A stretch of DNA of 64,000 bases, taken from contig NC_083527.1 in assembly GCF_032362555.1 (NCBI RefSeq), positions 7,254,001 to 7,318,000 of the forward strand, in the 5' to 3' direction. Position numbers and translations under genes: made by a program. This document shows, piece after piece, positions 8,610 through 20,411 of this stretch; the first letter of the stretch is position 1; each line of letters starts with the position of its first letter. The stretch is from Amyelois transitella (taxonomy: Eukaryota; Arthropoda; Insecta; Lepidoptera; Pyralidae). A model generated the notes under the pieces. That model was not told the DNA's origin and did not search any database. It worked only from the letters and a program-made list of their open reading frames with translations.

Positions 8610-11600
8610 AATCTTGGTTCGAAGTGAGTGTAGTTGAACGCCTTATATTTCGTAGTTAAAATTAAGTTTACAATATTTGTATTCGATTATGTTTATAGAG
8701 AAGAGAATGTAAATTATGTTGTTTGTACATACATAGTTAGGTAAGAAATTAATAACTTTCAGAAACGTAGACACGAGAAATATTAAATTGCCTACTTTTC
8801 TAAATATACTAAATCAAAACAAACAACGTCATAAAAATATTTTAACAAATAATATTAATTAATTTTGTTTCATTGAAATAATGATACAAATTATGTCTTT
8901 CACAAATATGTAAATAATTTAAGTTATTATTACTTATATGCACATTCTAGTCTATTCCTGGTGTTAAGTTAGAATAAGGTGTATTTATTTATTTAAGAGT
9001 GTTTTTATTGTAAATGTAAGTATGGTATTGGTATGGTAGTGCAGATAGAAATTTACATACACATACTACATACATATAATCACGTCTATATCCTTTACGG
9101 GGTAGACAGAGGTAACAGTCCCGAAAATACTGATAGGCCACGTTCAGCTGTTTGGCTTAAAACGATAGAATTGAGATTAAAAAAAAATAGTCATTTTTTG
9201 GAAATTAATTTAACTGACTTTGAAAAAGGTACGAAATGTTTTGTTTACTATAAATAAGTAGTTTATGATTTTTTTTCTCTATGATGGCCAATGGTACAAC
9301 GTGCATGCAAACCACTATTATTTAGTAAGTGTGGCTATACCCCGGACACTTCCATGGTCCTTTGAGGCTTTTGACTTTAACAGATCACTTAAAAATTGTC
9401 ATATTTTTTTAGTTTACCAACATTGGTAGACGTCAAATAAATTACTTACAACTTTACTGACGTCAGTGTTAGTTAGTCAGTTGTTACCGCTTCTTCTGCA
9501 CTGACGCCTTGGAAGCGGCAGTAAACTTAGTTTTAAGTAATTTATTTGACGTCAACCGATTATAAAGCGATATGATAGTATCCTATAATATAATGAATAA
9601 AAATTTTGAATTTGAGTGCAGAAGAAGCGGTAACAAACCGCACTGCAGCATTATCTTTGTCGTCCAACCAGTAAAGGATATTGATGATTTGTGTGTGTGT
9701 GTGTAAATTCCATAATTTTCTTTCTGCGCAATGTTGTGTGTGCCAATGAGTTTATATAGATGGATTTCCATAAATATTACATTCCTCTTCAGATCAGAAA
9801 TCAGAATTTGTTTATTTGCAAAAATCTATTTGAGTGTCCTCTATTTTTCTTTTTGTTTGTTGGTATGTTTGTACGTTGGAGAGTTCCCTTAGTCGCCTTT
9901 TACGATATCAATGGGAACGGGATGGAGTAGTCCTTTTTTTGTTGGTGCCTGGAACAACACACCACGTAAAAACATACCAGCAAAAATTTATACTTAAAGA
10001 TAATTCAATTATTACATTTTGGTTCAAATTATCTTTGTAGTATAAATGTCCAATTGTCCATATCACCTTCCATTATCGCAAATTGTCTAGTAATGCAGTG
10101 AATAATGAATTGTTGAATTGTAAATAATTTGTTAATTCATAAAAAAACAAAAATCGAAATTTAATAAATTGAAATTTTGAAATATTTATGACTTTTATTT
10201 TAATAGGCGTCATCATCCCCACAGCTTGACATCTACTGTTGGAGTTAGGCCTAAACCTCTTATTAGACTATTCGCTATTCAGACTAGTCGACAGTAAGAC
10301 TCGACGAGCCTGGTCGGTCTTGCAGTCTGAATTCAGAGTCTTAACTGTCTAACTCTTTAATACACTATTCGTTTTAAGACAATTCAAATTCAAAAGTTTT
10401 ATTTATTATTAGGAGACACTTCATAAATGTCATATCTTTTGGTTTTACAACATTGGTTGAGGTCACACAAATTGGTTAAAACTCAAATTGCTAAAAACTA
10501 AATTAACAGCCGCTCCCAAAGCGTCAGTGCAGAAGAATGGGTAACAAACTGCATTGCAGCATTTTTTCAACACCATCAACTTTACAATTAACCAAACTCA
10601 GAATAGAAATTTGGACGAGAGAATAGTTACATTGTTGTCATTAATTGACTTATATGAAATTTAAATAATTACAGAATTTTGATTTAGGTTTAAATCAAAC
10701 TACAATTCAGTCTTAATATAGAATAGTCTAATAGATAGGCTTACAAACTTGGTATTCTTTTTTAGGCGATGGGCTAGCAACCTTTCACTATTTGAATCTC
10801 AATTCTATCATTAAGCCAAACAGCTGAACGTCAACGTTCAGTCTCTTCAAGACTGTTGGCTCTGTCTACCCCGCAAGGGACATAGACGTGACCATATGTA
10901 TGTATGTATGTAATGGAGGCATAAGATTTATCTTGACCTACCCTCTTATTCACAAACATAGGCAAGGCATTCTTCTATCTCATGTCCAGTTTTGGGCTGT
11001 ATTCTGAATTAGTGTTTACTCGTAGCGTCGCCCGCGCTAATTAAGCGCCGCCTACAAAAGAATAAGGGTTTTACGCAAATCCTACTACAGGTACTGTTAG
11101 TTTTACCTGGATGAAAAGTACCCTATGTCCTTCTACAGACTTTTAAATTATAGGTTTAGGGTTACATAAAATTTCATGAAGATTGGCTTAGTAGATAACG
11201 CGTGAATGGAAAACAAACTTACTTTGGTATATATGTATATTATATAAAATTTTGGAAGGGATAAATATATATTAATTTTCAGTTATTCATGATCCAGTTA
11301 TTTATTATAGCTAAGATCAGACACTTATTCCCTTAGTCGCTATTTACGCCATTCATGGAATGATGGTCATTCAAGTAAGTTAATGGTGGGTGGTTATAGT
11401 TATACTGAAAGGGCTTATTTTTGTTATGTCTATATCCTTTGCGGTTAAGACAGGGCCAGCAGTCTTGAAAGACAAAACACGTTCAGATGTTAGGCCTAAT
11501 GAAAGAATTGAGATTCGAATAGTGACAGGTTGCTAGCCCACAGCCTAAAAACAATCCCCAGTTTGTAAGCATAACCCTTAGTAGCCTTTTACGACATCCA

Positions 11601-12524
11601 TAGAAGAGATGGAGTGGTTCTATTCTTTTTAATAATGGTGCCTGGAACTGCACTGTACACACACACACAAACACACTACACATACAAGGTCAGAGAAAGA
11701 AATACAAATTAAATTGCACTAAAGAATTATAATTGTCAGTGATTCAATATATATAAACTCCATCTTAATTAAACCAGAGACAAGAGCACGAAAAATCAAA
11801 GACAGATTTACTAATCAAGACATTTAAAAAACGATAACAGAATAATGGAGGCAGTCCCAGTATTTTTTCAGGTTTTTTTAGTGATAATGCACATTTAAAT
11901 GTTCCAGGTTCTTTTTTTTGGCCAGAGCTAGCGGGAAAAACCAGTTTATCAGTAACATCAGTATGACCAAACCAGTGGAAGAATGGAGTTTGAATTTGAC
12001 TTTGGCAAATAAAAGCTACATGAATTGACCAACATGATTAAGGGAGCCATTTGGACATGACCCAATTCAAGATAAAAGTTTTTTTAGTAATTATGTTCAA
12101 AGGGAAATGTCATTAATATATACTTTTTGGTTACAACCTGAGGTACTAAAATAAAGGCTACATGAATTATCCAGAAGAGATTGCTTAATGTGTTAAGGCA
12201 GCCTTTTGCACATTACTCTATGTCTGTTTATGACGAAAGTATAACAGATGTGCAAAAAGACATTCCATTATATATTTCTCGTGAATGCAGTCACATATTA
12301 GCTAATAAAGAAATAAATAAAGGATTCGTGATACTGGGACCAGCCTGAATAGAAAACATTGTCCAAACCAGAGTGGGACAAACCAAAAAATTAACATTAA
12401 AAAGTTGTACTCATCCAACAGACAGTTTAACGTGCTCCCACTCTCATTACAAACATATTCAAACATCCGCAACACAAAATACAATGCAACTCAATAAGAA
12501 ATACAATCAAAATTATTTAATCAA
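8610..12524. other. Intergenic, no gene; repeats
   Basis: F1 pieces at 9055-9190 (-), 9886-9965 (-), 10733-10911 (+) and 11325-11656 (-). Family R7 copies at 9395-9605 and 10380-10620. A CA/GT tract at 9690-9710. Bases 11660-12524 are AT-rich with nothing recognisable apart from the probable 3' UTR of UBE2C next to its stop. Confidence 0.6.
9395..9605 (+). repeat. Interspersed repeat, family R7
   Basis: Core 'cgcttcttctgcactgacgc' ... 'cggcagtaaacttagtttta', ending 'aatgaataaaaattttgaa'. Other copies: 10380-10620 (-), 24190-24345, 53105-53315, 61470-61640 (-), and pieces at 34375-34455 and 57950-58100. Confidence 0.75.
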
Positions 12525-13137
12525 CTATGAGTCTTTATGTTTACTGTAAAATTCATCTAAGTACTTCTTGTAGGCTGCCTGATTTGGCCAAAGGTATGAT
12601 GCTTGCTGGTTTAACGGACTCTGAGTGTTGGGTTCCGCCAGCAAACTCTGTATCGACAGTAAAACGGTACGGACGTCATACAAAGCCGTCCATTTGTCCT
12701 TCAAAATGTCTAAACATATTAAACCACAAGTATCTACATTGGGATGAAAACAGGGCGTCAAAAATTTCACTACGGGGGGCGCGTATGGATATGAATTTGG
12801 GAACTCCAATGATAATTTGTACTTGTGACCCGCGTATACTGTGTCCTGGGGGCCGTTTATTGTTCCTATCCATTTGAATAAGTTTTCGCTCTCCGGGAAC
12901 GCTGATACTCCTTTGTCGGCACATCTCATAAGCTCCATCAACTCTTTTTGCAATCTGAAGGCAAGAAATGTAATTTGTTAGGATTTGGCAAGGAAAACAA
13001 CGAAAAGTTGAAGTGAATCGACAGTTTGGTACTTACCGCTTGCTGACAGCGTGATTATCTTTGAGTTTTATCGTGTCCTCATTTTGTTTAGCTGGATTCG
13101 ACGAAGAAGCGTAATGAGGATTTATATTTTGAGCCAT
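12525..13137 (-). CDS. Ube2c: Ubiquitin-conjugating enzyme E2 C (UBE2C / vihar)
   Basis: E2 that initiates ubiquitin chains on APC/C substrates such as cyclin B during mitosis. Exon 1 is 13137-13037 (donor GTAAGTA), exon 2 is 12954-12525; they join inside an Arg codon to give 176 residues. The UBC fold is complete: the [11 protein letters not shown] start, [10 protein letters not shown], the HPN motif at 104-106, and catalytic Cys 114 in GLICLDIL, the same residue number as in human UBE2C. The E2C-typical N-terminal extension (about 30 polar residues) is present. A reversed CCAAT box (ATTGG, 13222-13226) lies ~85 bases upstream beside a TTTGAG element near the cell-cycle CHR consensus, fitting mitotic control but not proved. 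Secure identification. Confidence 0.96.
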
Positions 13138-13360
13138 TATTCAACGAAAAATCGAAATCAGATGCCACAGAATTTCTGTTAGAAGAACGACTTCCTGTTA
13201 ATTTTAAAAAGCTCAAATTTTATTGGACAGCAGACAGGACATCGGTTTTAATTTGACAGCTTGATAATGGCGGCAACCATAGACAACTTTTTTCTTCTCT
13301 TGTTGACTATGGGGATTGTATGTAATATGTAATCGATCGATTTACTAGAACTTAATCCAC

Positions 13361-13530
13361 ATTCATATAATCACGTCTATATCCCTTGCGGGGTAGACAG
13401 AGCCAGCATTCTTGAAATAGTAGCCATATTCAGCTGTTTGGCTTAATGATAGAATTAAGATTCAGATAGTGACAAGTTGCTAGCCCACCGCCTAAAAGAA
13501 GAATCCCAAAATAAGCCTATCCCTATTATA
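13361..13530 (-). repeat. F1 SINE-like repeat, partial
   Basis: Inverted, head side missing. Confidence 0.8.
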
Positions 13531-13690
13531 CATATCCCTAACAGATTACTTCCCGTCATTATAATTTAACTATTCCATCATTACCATGATTCGATAATAC
13601 AATTAAATTAAAAACTAATTTTCTTTTCCGATATACACGTTTGCCGTTACGTCACGTCATCTCATCAGATGAAAATAAAAGAAACGAAAA

Positions 13691-13700
13691 TTTCACTTTC
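13691..13700 (-). promoter_or_regulatory. ISRE/IRF-like site
   Basis: On the minus strand reads GAAAGTGAAA, a perfect GAAANNGAAA; GAAACGAAAA sits directly beside it on the plus strand. It lies ~100 bases before the TATA box of the small secreted-peptide gene. Functional relevance is inference. Confidence 0.35.
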
Positions 13701-13791
13701 TCTTTCTATGGCAAATTATTTAATAGTCGCTGAAGCGTGAAATTGGAGATCAGTGATGCATTTTAAAGTAAAAAGAAAGATCTGCGAAGTC

Positions 13792-13827
13792 TATAAAAGT
13801 TCACGACATTTAAAAATGTTGTTTAGT
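13792..13827 (+). promoter_or_regulatory. TATA box and initiator of the secreted-peptide gene
   Basis: TATAAAA at 13792-13798 and an initiator-like TTAGT at 13823-13827 are 33 bases apart, the normal spacing. The ATG of exon 1 follows at 13865. Confidence 0.6.
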
Positions 13828-13864
13828 AACGAACTTGATTTTTCAGTGTCAATAATTTAACATA

Positions 13865-15029
13865 ATGGAATTTAAAGTGAGTGTCAAGATCCTTTTATAC
13901 TAAAAATATTAGCTTAAAACATTTTTAAAAATATCGTTTACTACCATTATAATTTATTGTTCACTGGCTGTGCCTGCGACTTCGTCCGCGTGGAATAGTT
14001 ATTTTGGGCATCACTGAAGCCCTCAAGGATGAATAGATTTCACCGCTTTTTTCACATATTCCATTATTTCTTTGATCCTTATAGTTGCAGCGTGATGTTA
14101 TATAGCCTTCCTCGATAAATGGTCTATTAAACACAAAAATATTTTTTCAATTTGAACCAGTAGTTTTTGAGATAAGCGCGTTCAAACAAACAAACTCATC
14201 AGCTTTATAATATTAGTATAGATTTAATATTTCATTTTTATAATTCATAACATTGCACCATACAATTGGTAGCATAATACCATACGCATCATAGATTTGT
14301 CTTATTTCATCTTGCTGCAAAAAAAATGCTTTATCATTTTGAGATTTTATTTCATTTCAATTTGCTTGCATTGAATGCACGATAAATACAATGAATGAAC
14401 GCTTGAATGGGAGTTTTCATAGCAGTCACTATAGGCTATTTGACAAAGTTCTAAAAACTATCTTAGGGTATTTATTTGTTTATAAGGAGCCCTACAAAAA
14501 TACTTTTCTGCCTTTATTACAGCTATTTTATTAAAAAATCGAAAAAGAAAATGAAATATTCAAATATGCCGCCAAAACGCGACTTTTAGCAATATGGCGG
14601 CCATGGCATGCAGTGACGTAAATTTCGTGTAAATATCATACAAAGCTTGTTGGTGTTTCGAAAAGTTTTGATTTTCTCTTGTTTTATTTAACTTGTGCCA
14701 CGTCATATGTGTGAAAATTATTAAAATGAGTTCCTATTAATGTTGTGTAGTGCCTCAATGCACTAATACAACAATAAAATCTCCTACGAAACTTACTACT
14801 ATTAGACGGCCTCTGTGGCGCAGCGGTAGTGCGCTTGTCTGTGTCACCGGAGGTCCCGGGTTCGAATCCCGGCCAGGGCATGATGAGAAACGAACTTTCT
14901 CTGATTGGGCTGGGTCTTGGATGTTTATCTATATACGTATTTATTATAAAATATAGTATCGTTGAGTTAGTATCTCGTAACACAAGTTTCGAACTTACTT
15001 CGAGGCTAACTCAATCTGTGTAATTTGTC

Positions 15030-15090
<61 letters not shown>

Positions 15091-18000
15091 AACTGTTTTT
15101 TTCTATGCCGATGGATTTGAATATTTGCAAGAAGTGGTTTCAGATCATGATCTAAGATCAGTGGTTACCAAGATATACTTACATTGATGTTTTCATATTC
15201 CTCAGTTCGGCAGCATAGAAATCTGGATTGTCTTTGAAGAAGACAATCCAGATTTCTTCTTCCAACCATTATTGCGTCCACTTTTGGTAGGTTTCGACTG
15301 TCAGCTTTCGCGAAATTGGTTTCTATTATTAAATACCTATGTTATCTGAGTAATCCTGAGCGATCAAACACTTATAAAATCTTGAAAAATAATAGCGAAC
15401 ACTAAGGAACGGTGCGATCCACAGTCTATTTATGGATAATTGACGTCATAATAGAAATAGCCAATCACGTTCGTTTTTAGTCACGTGACAGCTGCATATA
15501 AAAACCTAATTTTCTGAGACGGATTTTGTTTAAATAATGCAATATTTTTATCTCGCGTTATTACAAATCGCTCCAAAAAAATAATATTAAGACTGATGAC
15601 ATAAAAGAAATGTATATTTTTAATACAGTCAAATAGCCTATTCTGTCATTCAAGTCATTCATTGACGATTTCATTCAAATCATTCAAATGATTTCCATAT
15701 TGTCAAAAATTGTGTGGGGCACGTCATTCATTCATTTTGTTTGTGTAGGTACTGTAAATATCGTGTTTTCATTGCGTTATTTGCGTTATCTTCACGAAAT
15801 TAAACGTGTTAAAATTGTTTTCAAGATGCCTTGTACGTTTTACTTTGAAAACGCGTTGCTAGCAAACTTCACTTGCCCAGATGTGGCTACCCTAAAGAAG
15901 AGGATTTCAGAAGATTACGGTGTGCCATCTGAAGACTTGTTTGTGGTGATAAATGGCAGAAAAGTCTTTGAAAATCTGCGTTTGCAAGATCTCAATTATG
16001 TGGTCCGAGTGTACAAGAGACTGGTCGGTGGTAAAGGAGGTTTTGGTTCTATGTTGCGAGCTATCGGGGCTCAAATTGAAAAAACAACAAACAGAGAAGC
16101 CTGCAGGGATCTTTCTGGAAGACGATTGAGGGATATAAACGAAGAGAAACGTCTAAGGAAGTGGTTGGAGGGTCAGGAAGAGCGAGAAAAAGAGGCAGCC
16201 GAGCGTAAACAGAAGAAATTGGAAAGGTTGATTGCAGAGCCAAAAATTGATGTGAATTTGAATCCCATGTATGAGAAAGAGCGTCAGGAGTTGCCGGAGA
16301 GAGTCAGTGCTGCTGTGGATGCTGGCTGGCAGGCGGCGGGGAGCTCCAAAGACATTGGTACGAAGAGAAAAATAGAGGAGGAAAAACCAAAGGGAAAGAA
16401 AAAAGCTAAATTGTGGATTGATGCGGAGTTGTCAGATTGTTCGTCTTTAAGTGATGAAGAGGAAGAGGAAGTGAGTACGAGCCGACCGCAGACAGTTTCT
16501 ACGGACAGTGGGAATGAGTCGGATCACAATTTAGAGAAAAGCAAAAATTAAAACAATTGACTGTGAATTTAAGTGAAAGTGTTAAGATTTTATGGTCATT
16601 GTTCACTCATTGCATTAGTCCTAGAATTGTTTGTCATGAGATGACCACAACCAAGTACAACTTTCTAGGATACTGATGATGAAATGGTCTTAAAACAATA
16701 GATATAAATTAGTTAATAACATAACAGAATAAACCAAATTAAATACACAACACAAATCTTTATTTTCAATTTTGACTCCACAATTTTTTTATAATCATTC
16801 AAAATATGATTGGAAAGTGCATTGTGAAAAAACTAAATTTTTATTATGGAAAAATATTATACCTAATAATGGCGTGTATTCTATACAATTCCTGTAAATC
16901 TAAACATAAATAGGCACCAATTGACACAAAGGATGTTTTGCACTATTGTCTGGCTTTGTTTACCTGGTCTAGGAATATGTCTTTAGGATACAATGTGTAC
17001 ATATTTATTTCCTGTTTTTGATTTTGTAGCCCAATGCCTACAATCAGTACCTATATCTTGTGTAAACCCATGGACTTAAACTAGTTAGGTACTTTTTGAA
17101 ATGTAACTTTTTAATTAATTTGTGCCTATGAAGGAAAAGAATTAAATCTGTATTTTAATTATATGGTATTATATGTATAGAGTATGATGGAGTAATTTTT
17201 ATGAAGATATTAATTCATCAAAAAAAATTACCTTTTTTATGCATGATGATATGTCTCCCATTTGAAACTATACAGAAGTCATGTTTGCATTTTTATTGTT
17301 TATCATAAAAATCATCTTGTAAGTTTTACTCAATACTGTTTGTTCCAAATTGTAACTTTCTTATTTTACTTTATTGTACAATTTATAATGATTAAGTAGA
17401 TAAAACGACAAGAAAGTCGAAGTAAAAGATAAAAAATTAATAAACATGTTTTTATTTGCACATTACCTTACAAATACTCATAAAAACAAGCCATTTGGCT
17501 CGGCTCGGCGCCACAACGAATCCACCTTCTTTACGACACAAGCTTCAAGCATCTATAATTTTTTTTAAAATTTTCCTTATATTTTGTAATTTCTGACTAT
17601 TTCATAAGAAGGCAAAGGCATTCTAATAGATGTTACGGATTTCTTTTCCTTGCCTTATGGAGATTATTCCTTTTTTAAAAATCTGGGATCATCAGTCTTC
17701 AACAATGCTTTTTTTTATTAATCTTTTTTAAATTAAATAGGCCAATCAAACTCCTTGCCCGGTGCCGGGAAAGACTTATTACTATCTTCATAATACATTT
17801 TTATTTCTAGACTTGTGTCCTGTGTTTTTTTATATATTATTATGTAGGTATGATGTTGTCCGAGGTCCGGTTGATGAAAGAATGACAGGATTTTGAAAGA
17901 TCTGGCAGTTGAAAGTTTTAGTTTTTAGCATTTGTCAAATAAAAATAGAAACGGATTTACTAAAGAGTTTTGAAACACGAGTAAAACACTTACAACTTTT

Positions 18001-18991
18001 TTTAAAAATGAAACGTTTAATTATCTTTAAGTATAAGAGATACCTCTGCATCATTGAAATATTAAAAAATATTAGGTCTAGCGTACCTGCATTATTTACA
18101 TCTGCGAGAGCGCTTATTAATTTAGTCGCCTCTTACGGCCACAGGAAAACGGGAAAATATAGAAGTGGTCCAATTTAACTCTGCTTTATAATATCATGGA
18201 ATGAAAAATCTTTAAGTTTTAACCAAATAATTTTCAGAAAGCAGCATGTATCTTCGTGATGCTGATGACACTCCTGGCCCTCGTGGTGGCTCGCCCACAC
18301 GAGTTCGATGACGAAGAGGATGGTAACGCGAATGATAAAAGAGGTATTATACATTCACTAGCTGTGCCCGCGAGTTCGTCCGCGTGGAATAGTTATTTTT
18401 GGGCATCATTGAAGCCCTCAAGGATGAATAATTTTCCCTGTTTTTTTCACATTTTCCATTATTTCTTCGCTCTTGGTTGTTCAGCTACCTACATATCAAA
18501 TTCCATCGTAATGGGTTCAGTAGTTTTTGCGTGAAAGAGTAACACATACTGACATCACACAAACTTTCGCATTTATAATATTAGTAGGATATGTATGTCT
18601 TGGTCCAACTTAAAAGTGGTACTTATACAAAAATATCTCCTACCACTCCTCTTAACGGCGAACGAAGTCGCAGGCAATGACTATAGTACCTACATAAATA
18701 TACACTTCGTACCTACATGCATGTAAACTTCGAGCGATGGGTTAGCAACCTCTATTTGAATATCAATTCCATCACGAAGATATACAGCTGAACGAGGCCT
18801 TCTATTCGAGATTTGTCTCTGTCTACCCCGCAAGGGAAAAAGACGTGACTATGTATGTATGTTTATGTATTTTCTCTGTTGTTTCAGATGACATTGCTCG
18901 TGTTCAAATCAAAGTTTACAGAGGTCCTACCAAGCATGACGGCTACGCCCCTTGGGGTTTTTGGGTCAAACAGCCTTCCGACGAACAGTAG
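13865..18991 (+). CDS. Small secreted peptide precursor (73 aa), family not recognised
   Basis: Coding exons 13865-13876 (MEFK, donor GTGAGT), 18238-18343 and 18888-18991. They join in phase to 73 residues: a signal peptide (about 1-22, ending VVA), an acidic pro-segment rich in Asp/Glu, a Lys-Arg site at 38-39, and a 34-residue mature peptide beginning DDIARVQIKVYRGPT and ending FWVKQPSDEQ. The mature part has no cysteine and contains two Trp and a PWGFW patch. This layout is that of a processed peptide (hormone, antimicrobial or defence), but I do not recognise the family. Exon 1 is far away (4.4 kb intron containing SDE2), so it is the weaker part; an ATG inside exon 2 (18259) would also give a signal-peptide start. 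An AATAAA lies near 19520. Confidence 0.6.
13974..14222 (+). repeat. Interspersed repeat, family R5
   Basis: Complete-looking copy from 'ggctgtgcctgcgacttcgt' to ATTAGTATAGAT, in intron 1 of the small peptide gene. Confidence 0.85.
14726..15151 (+). pseudogene. THAP zinc-finger fragment split by a SINE
   Basis: ATG at 14726, then an in-frame TAA at 14738, then CCVVPQCTNTTIKSPTKL. After the SINE (from 15089) the frame continues as FFSMPMDLNICKKWFQIM and stops. Spacing C-x4-C, the Pro and the Trp agree with the THAP consensus; the later Cys-x2-His is missing. It is a dead remnant of a transposase-like gene. Confidence 0.65.
14805..15088 (+). repeat. tRNA-derived SINE-A with 58-base poly(A)
   Basis: tRNA-like head with A box (TGGCGCAGCGGTAGTGCGC) and B box (GGTTCGAATCC), a ~150-base body, and an uninterrupted poly(A) of 58 (15031-15088). 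GAAACT occurs at 14788-14793 and directly after the tail, a likely short target duplication. Pure long poly(A) indicates recent insertion. Not a functional tRNA gene: the head lacks proper acceptor pairing. Confidence 0.9.
15826..16551 (+). CDS. Sde2: SDE2, replication-stress / splicing regulator
   Basis: Single-exon frame of 241 residues from ATG 15826. Residues 1-69 form the ubiquitin-like domain, ending in the di-glycine cleavage site LVGG|KGGFGS (after Gly69); the released C-terminal part starts with Lys. The Sde2 core GGFGSMLRAIGAQIEKTTNREACRDLSGRRLR follows in two parts and is nearly invariant in the family. Then comes a charged coiled-coil, a Lys-rich nuclear-localisation-like block, and an acidic Ser-rich tail. 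Known roles: PCNA-linked DNA damage response (animals) and intron-specific splicing (yeast). An upstream in-frame ATG at 15688 would add 46 residues without family similarity, so 15826 is preferred. Shorter than human SDE2 (~450), lacking its C-terminal SAP region. AATAAA lies near 16730. Confidence 0.93.
   Translation: MPCTFYFENALLANFTCPDVATLKKRISEDYGVPSEDLFVVINGRKVFENLRLQDLNYVVRVYKRLVGGKGGFGSMLRAIGAQIEKTTNREACRDLSGRRLRDINEEKRLRKWLEGQEEREKEAAERKQKKLERLIAEPKIDVNLNPMYEKERQELPERVSAAVDAGWQAAGSSKDIGTKRKIEEEKPKGKKKAKLWIDAELSDCSSLSDEEEEEVSTSRPQTVSTDSGNESDHNLEKSKN
16552..18237. other. SDE2 3' UTR and AT-rich intron, no gene
   Basis: Polyadenylation signal near 16730. The rest is AT-rich non-coding sequence with one faint F1 remnant near 18120-18175. 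Confidence 0.5.
18357..18595 (+). repeat. Chimeric R5/R6 interspersed repeat
   Basis: Starts as R5 ('agctgtgcccgcgagttcgt') and ends as R6 ('ttttgcgtgaaagagtaac' ... 'tattagtaggat'), directly after exon 2 of the peptide gene. Confidence 0.75.
18733..18866 (+). repeat. F1 SINE-like repeat, partial
   Basis: 3' half, ending in (TATG)n about 20 bases before the exon 3 acceptor of the peptide gene. Confidence 0.75.
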
Positions 18992-20411
18992 ATGTAGGAA
19001 ATAATTTAGTTTAACGCAATAATATCTAATAACAGTTAAACGTGGCCTTTCAGTCTTTTCGAGACTATTGGCTCTGTTTACCCCGTAAGGGATGTAATAA
19101 TAAGAGTTGAATGACATACCTACGCAGTTGTATTTGTCAGTTTCTTTACGATTTAAAAGTTATGTTAGTGTTTTATTGTCGATAGTACTTGGTAAAAAAA
19201 ATACAGTCTCTGCCTACCCCTCCGGGAAAAAGGCGTGATTTTTTGTATGTATGTAAAACTAATAATAATATTGAGTTAAAATTAACGCCTCTTTATTTGC
19301 AGTAGGAAAATAATTATGATCGTTGTTAATAATTTTGTTTTGAGAATTTGTTTTATTAATTGGAATAATATAGGATACGTATCGTTAAATTATTAATTAG
19401 TTAGATAAGCAATAATATTTGTTATTCAAAATTAATGTTACACTTGTAATTTTAAAGTTCATAAAATTATATCTTAGCTTGAAGCTGTTTTCATTGATGT
19501 AGTTAGATATTTTTTATAATAAACCAAAGATTATTTTTTATTTTTATTTTTTTGCACAACATTTTATGGATTTAATTCTTAATTACTTACGTACCTAAAT
19601 ATAAGTTCTTGTTTACATTTCTTTGTATATTTATTTCATTTCATTGTTTGACATGCTAGCATGTCATTATTTGAATCTCAATTCTATCATCAACCCAAAA
19701 AGCTGAACGTGGCCTTAAAGACTGTTGGCTCTGTCTAACCCGCAAGGGATATAGACGTGACTAGAGAAGGAGTGGTCTTTTTAATGGTGCCGGGAGCCAC
19801 ACGGTCAAATTTACTAAAGTAATAAATAAAAATTCATTCCGTATAGAAGTACATATTCACAGAGCACGGTTTACCGTTGAGCTAAATTCTTTGCTCTGTG
19901 GTCGTTGCCGGCAAAACATATCACGTTAATAGACAATGGCGTCGCTCGTCTAGGAATACTGGCGCCAATGAACTTTGGTGAAAATGGCGGAAATAATAAG
20001 TTTCGTGAAAAGAGAACCGTCACTAATAGATATCCTCCTTTTTTGAAGTTGATTAAATTTCTAACACCTTCTCTTAGTAACAAACACTTTTCTGAATATC
20101 GTATCAAAATCGGTTCAGCGTAACGCGAGATAATCGCGGACAAACATACATAGCAAATTGAGAATCACTTTTCTTTTTTTTTTAAGGCAACAGGTCAAAC
20201 TGAGAATCATGCTTTTTTTTAAGGCGGTCAATATGAATTTTGCCTCAAAAGCATGAGATCCATTAGATGCTTGGAACTTAATATACAAACGTACTAACAT
20301 ATAATCACGTCTTCATCCATAGAGTAACAGACTTTATAAGACTAAATTAAATTAAATGTGATAAAGCAAATTGACTTTTTTAATAGGCAATTTAATTTAA
20401 ATAAATAAATA

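Larger units (their letters stand above)
14431..15641. mobile_element. Decayed THAP-encoding (P-like) DNA transposon
   Basis: Bounded by a perfect 14-base inverted repeat: ATAGGCTATTTGAC at 14431-14444 and its complement at 15628-15641. Inside are a broken THAP zinc-finger reading frame, a later SINE insertion, and a perfect 17-base hairpin (15218-15256). THAP domains at the N-terminus are typical of P-element transposases. Flanks CAGTCACT and CTGTCATT could be a worn 8-base target duplication. The right end lies ~185 bases before the SDE2 start. Confidence 0.55.

Noticed and set aside
12527-12877. Plus-strand frame opposite UBE2C
   Set aside because: Antisense shadow of a strongly conserved gene; no similarity to a protein family.
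14805-14876. tRNA gene
   Set aside because: A and B boxes are present, but the acceptor and anticodon arms do not pair as in a tRNA and the same sequence recurs as the head of a dispersed SINE.
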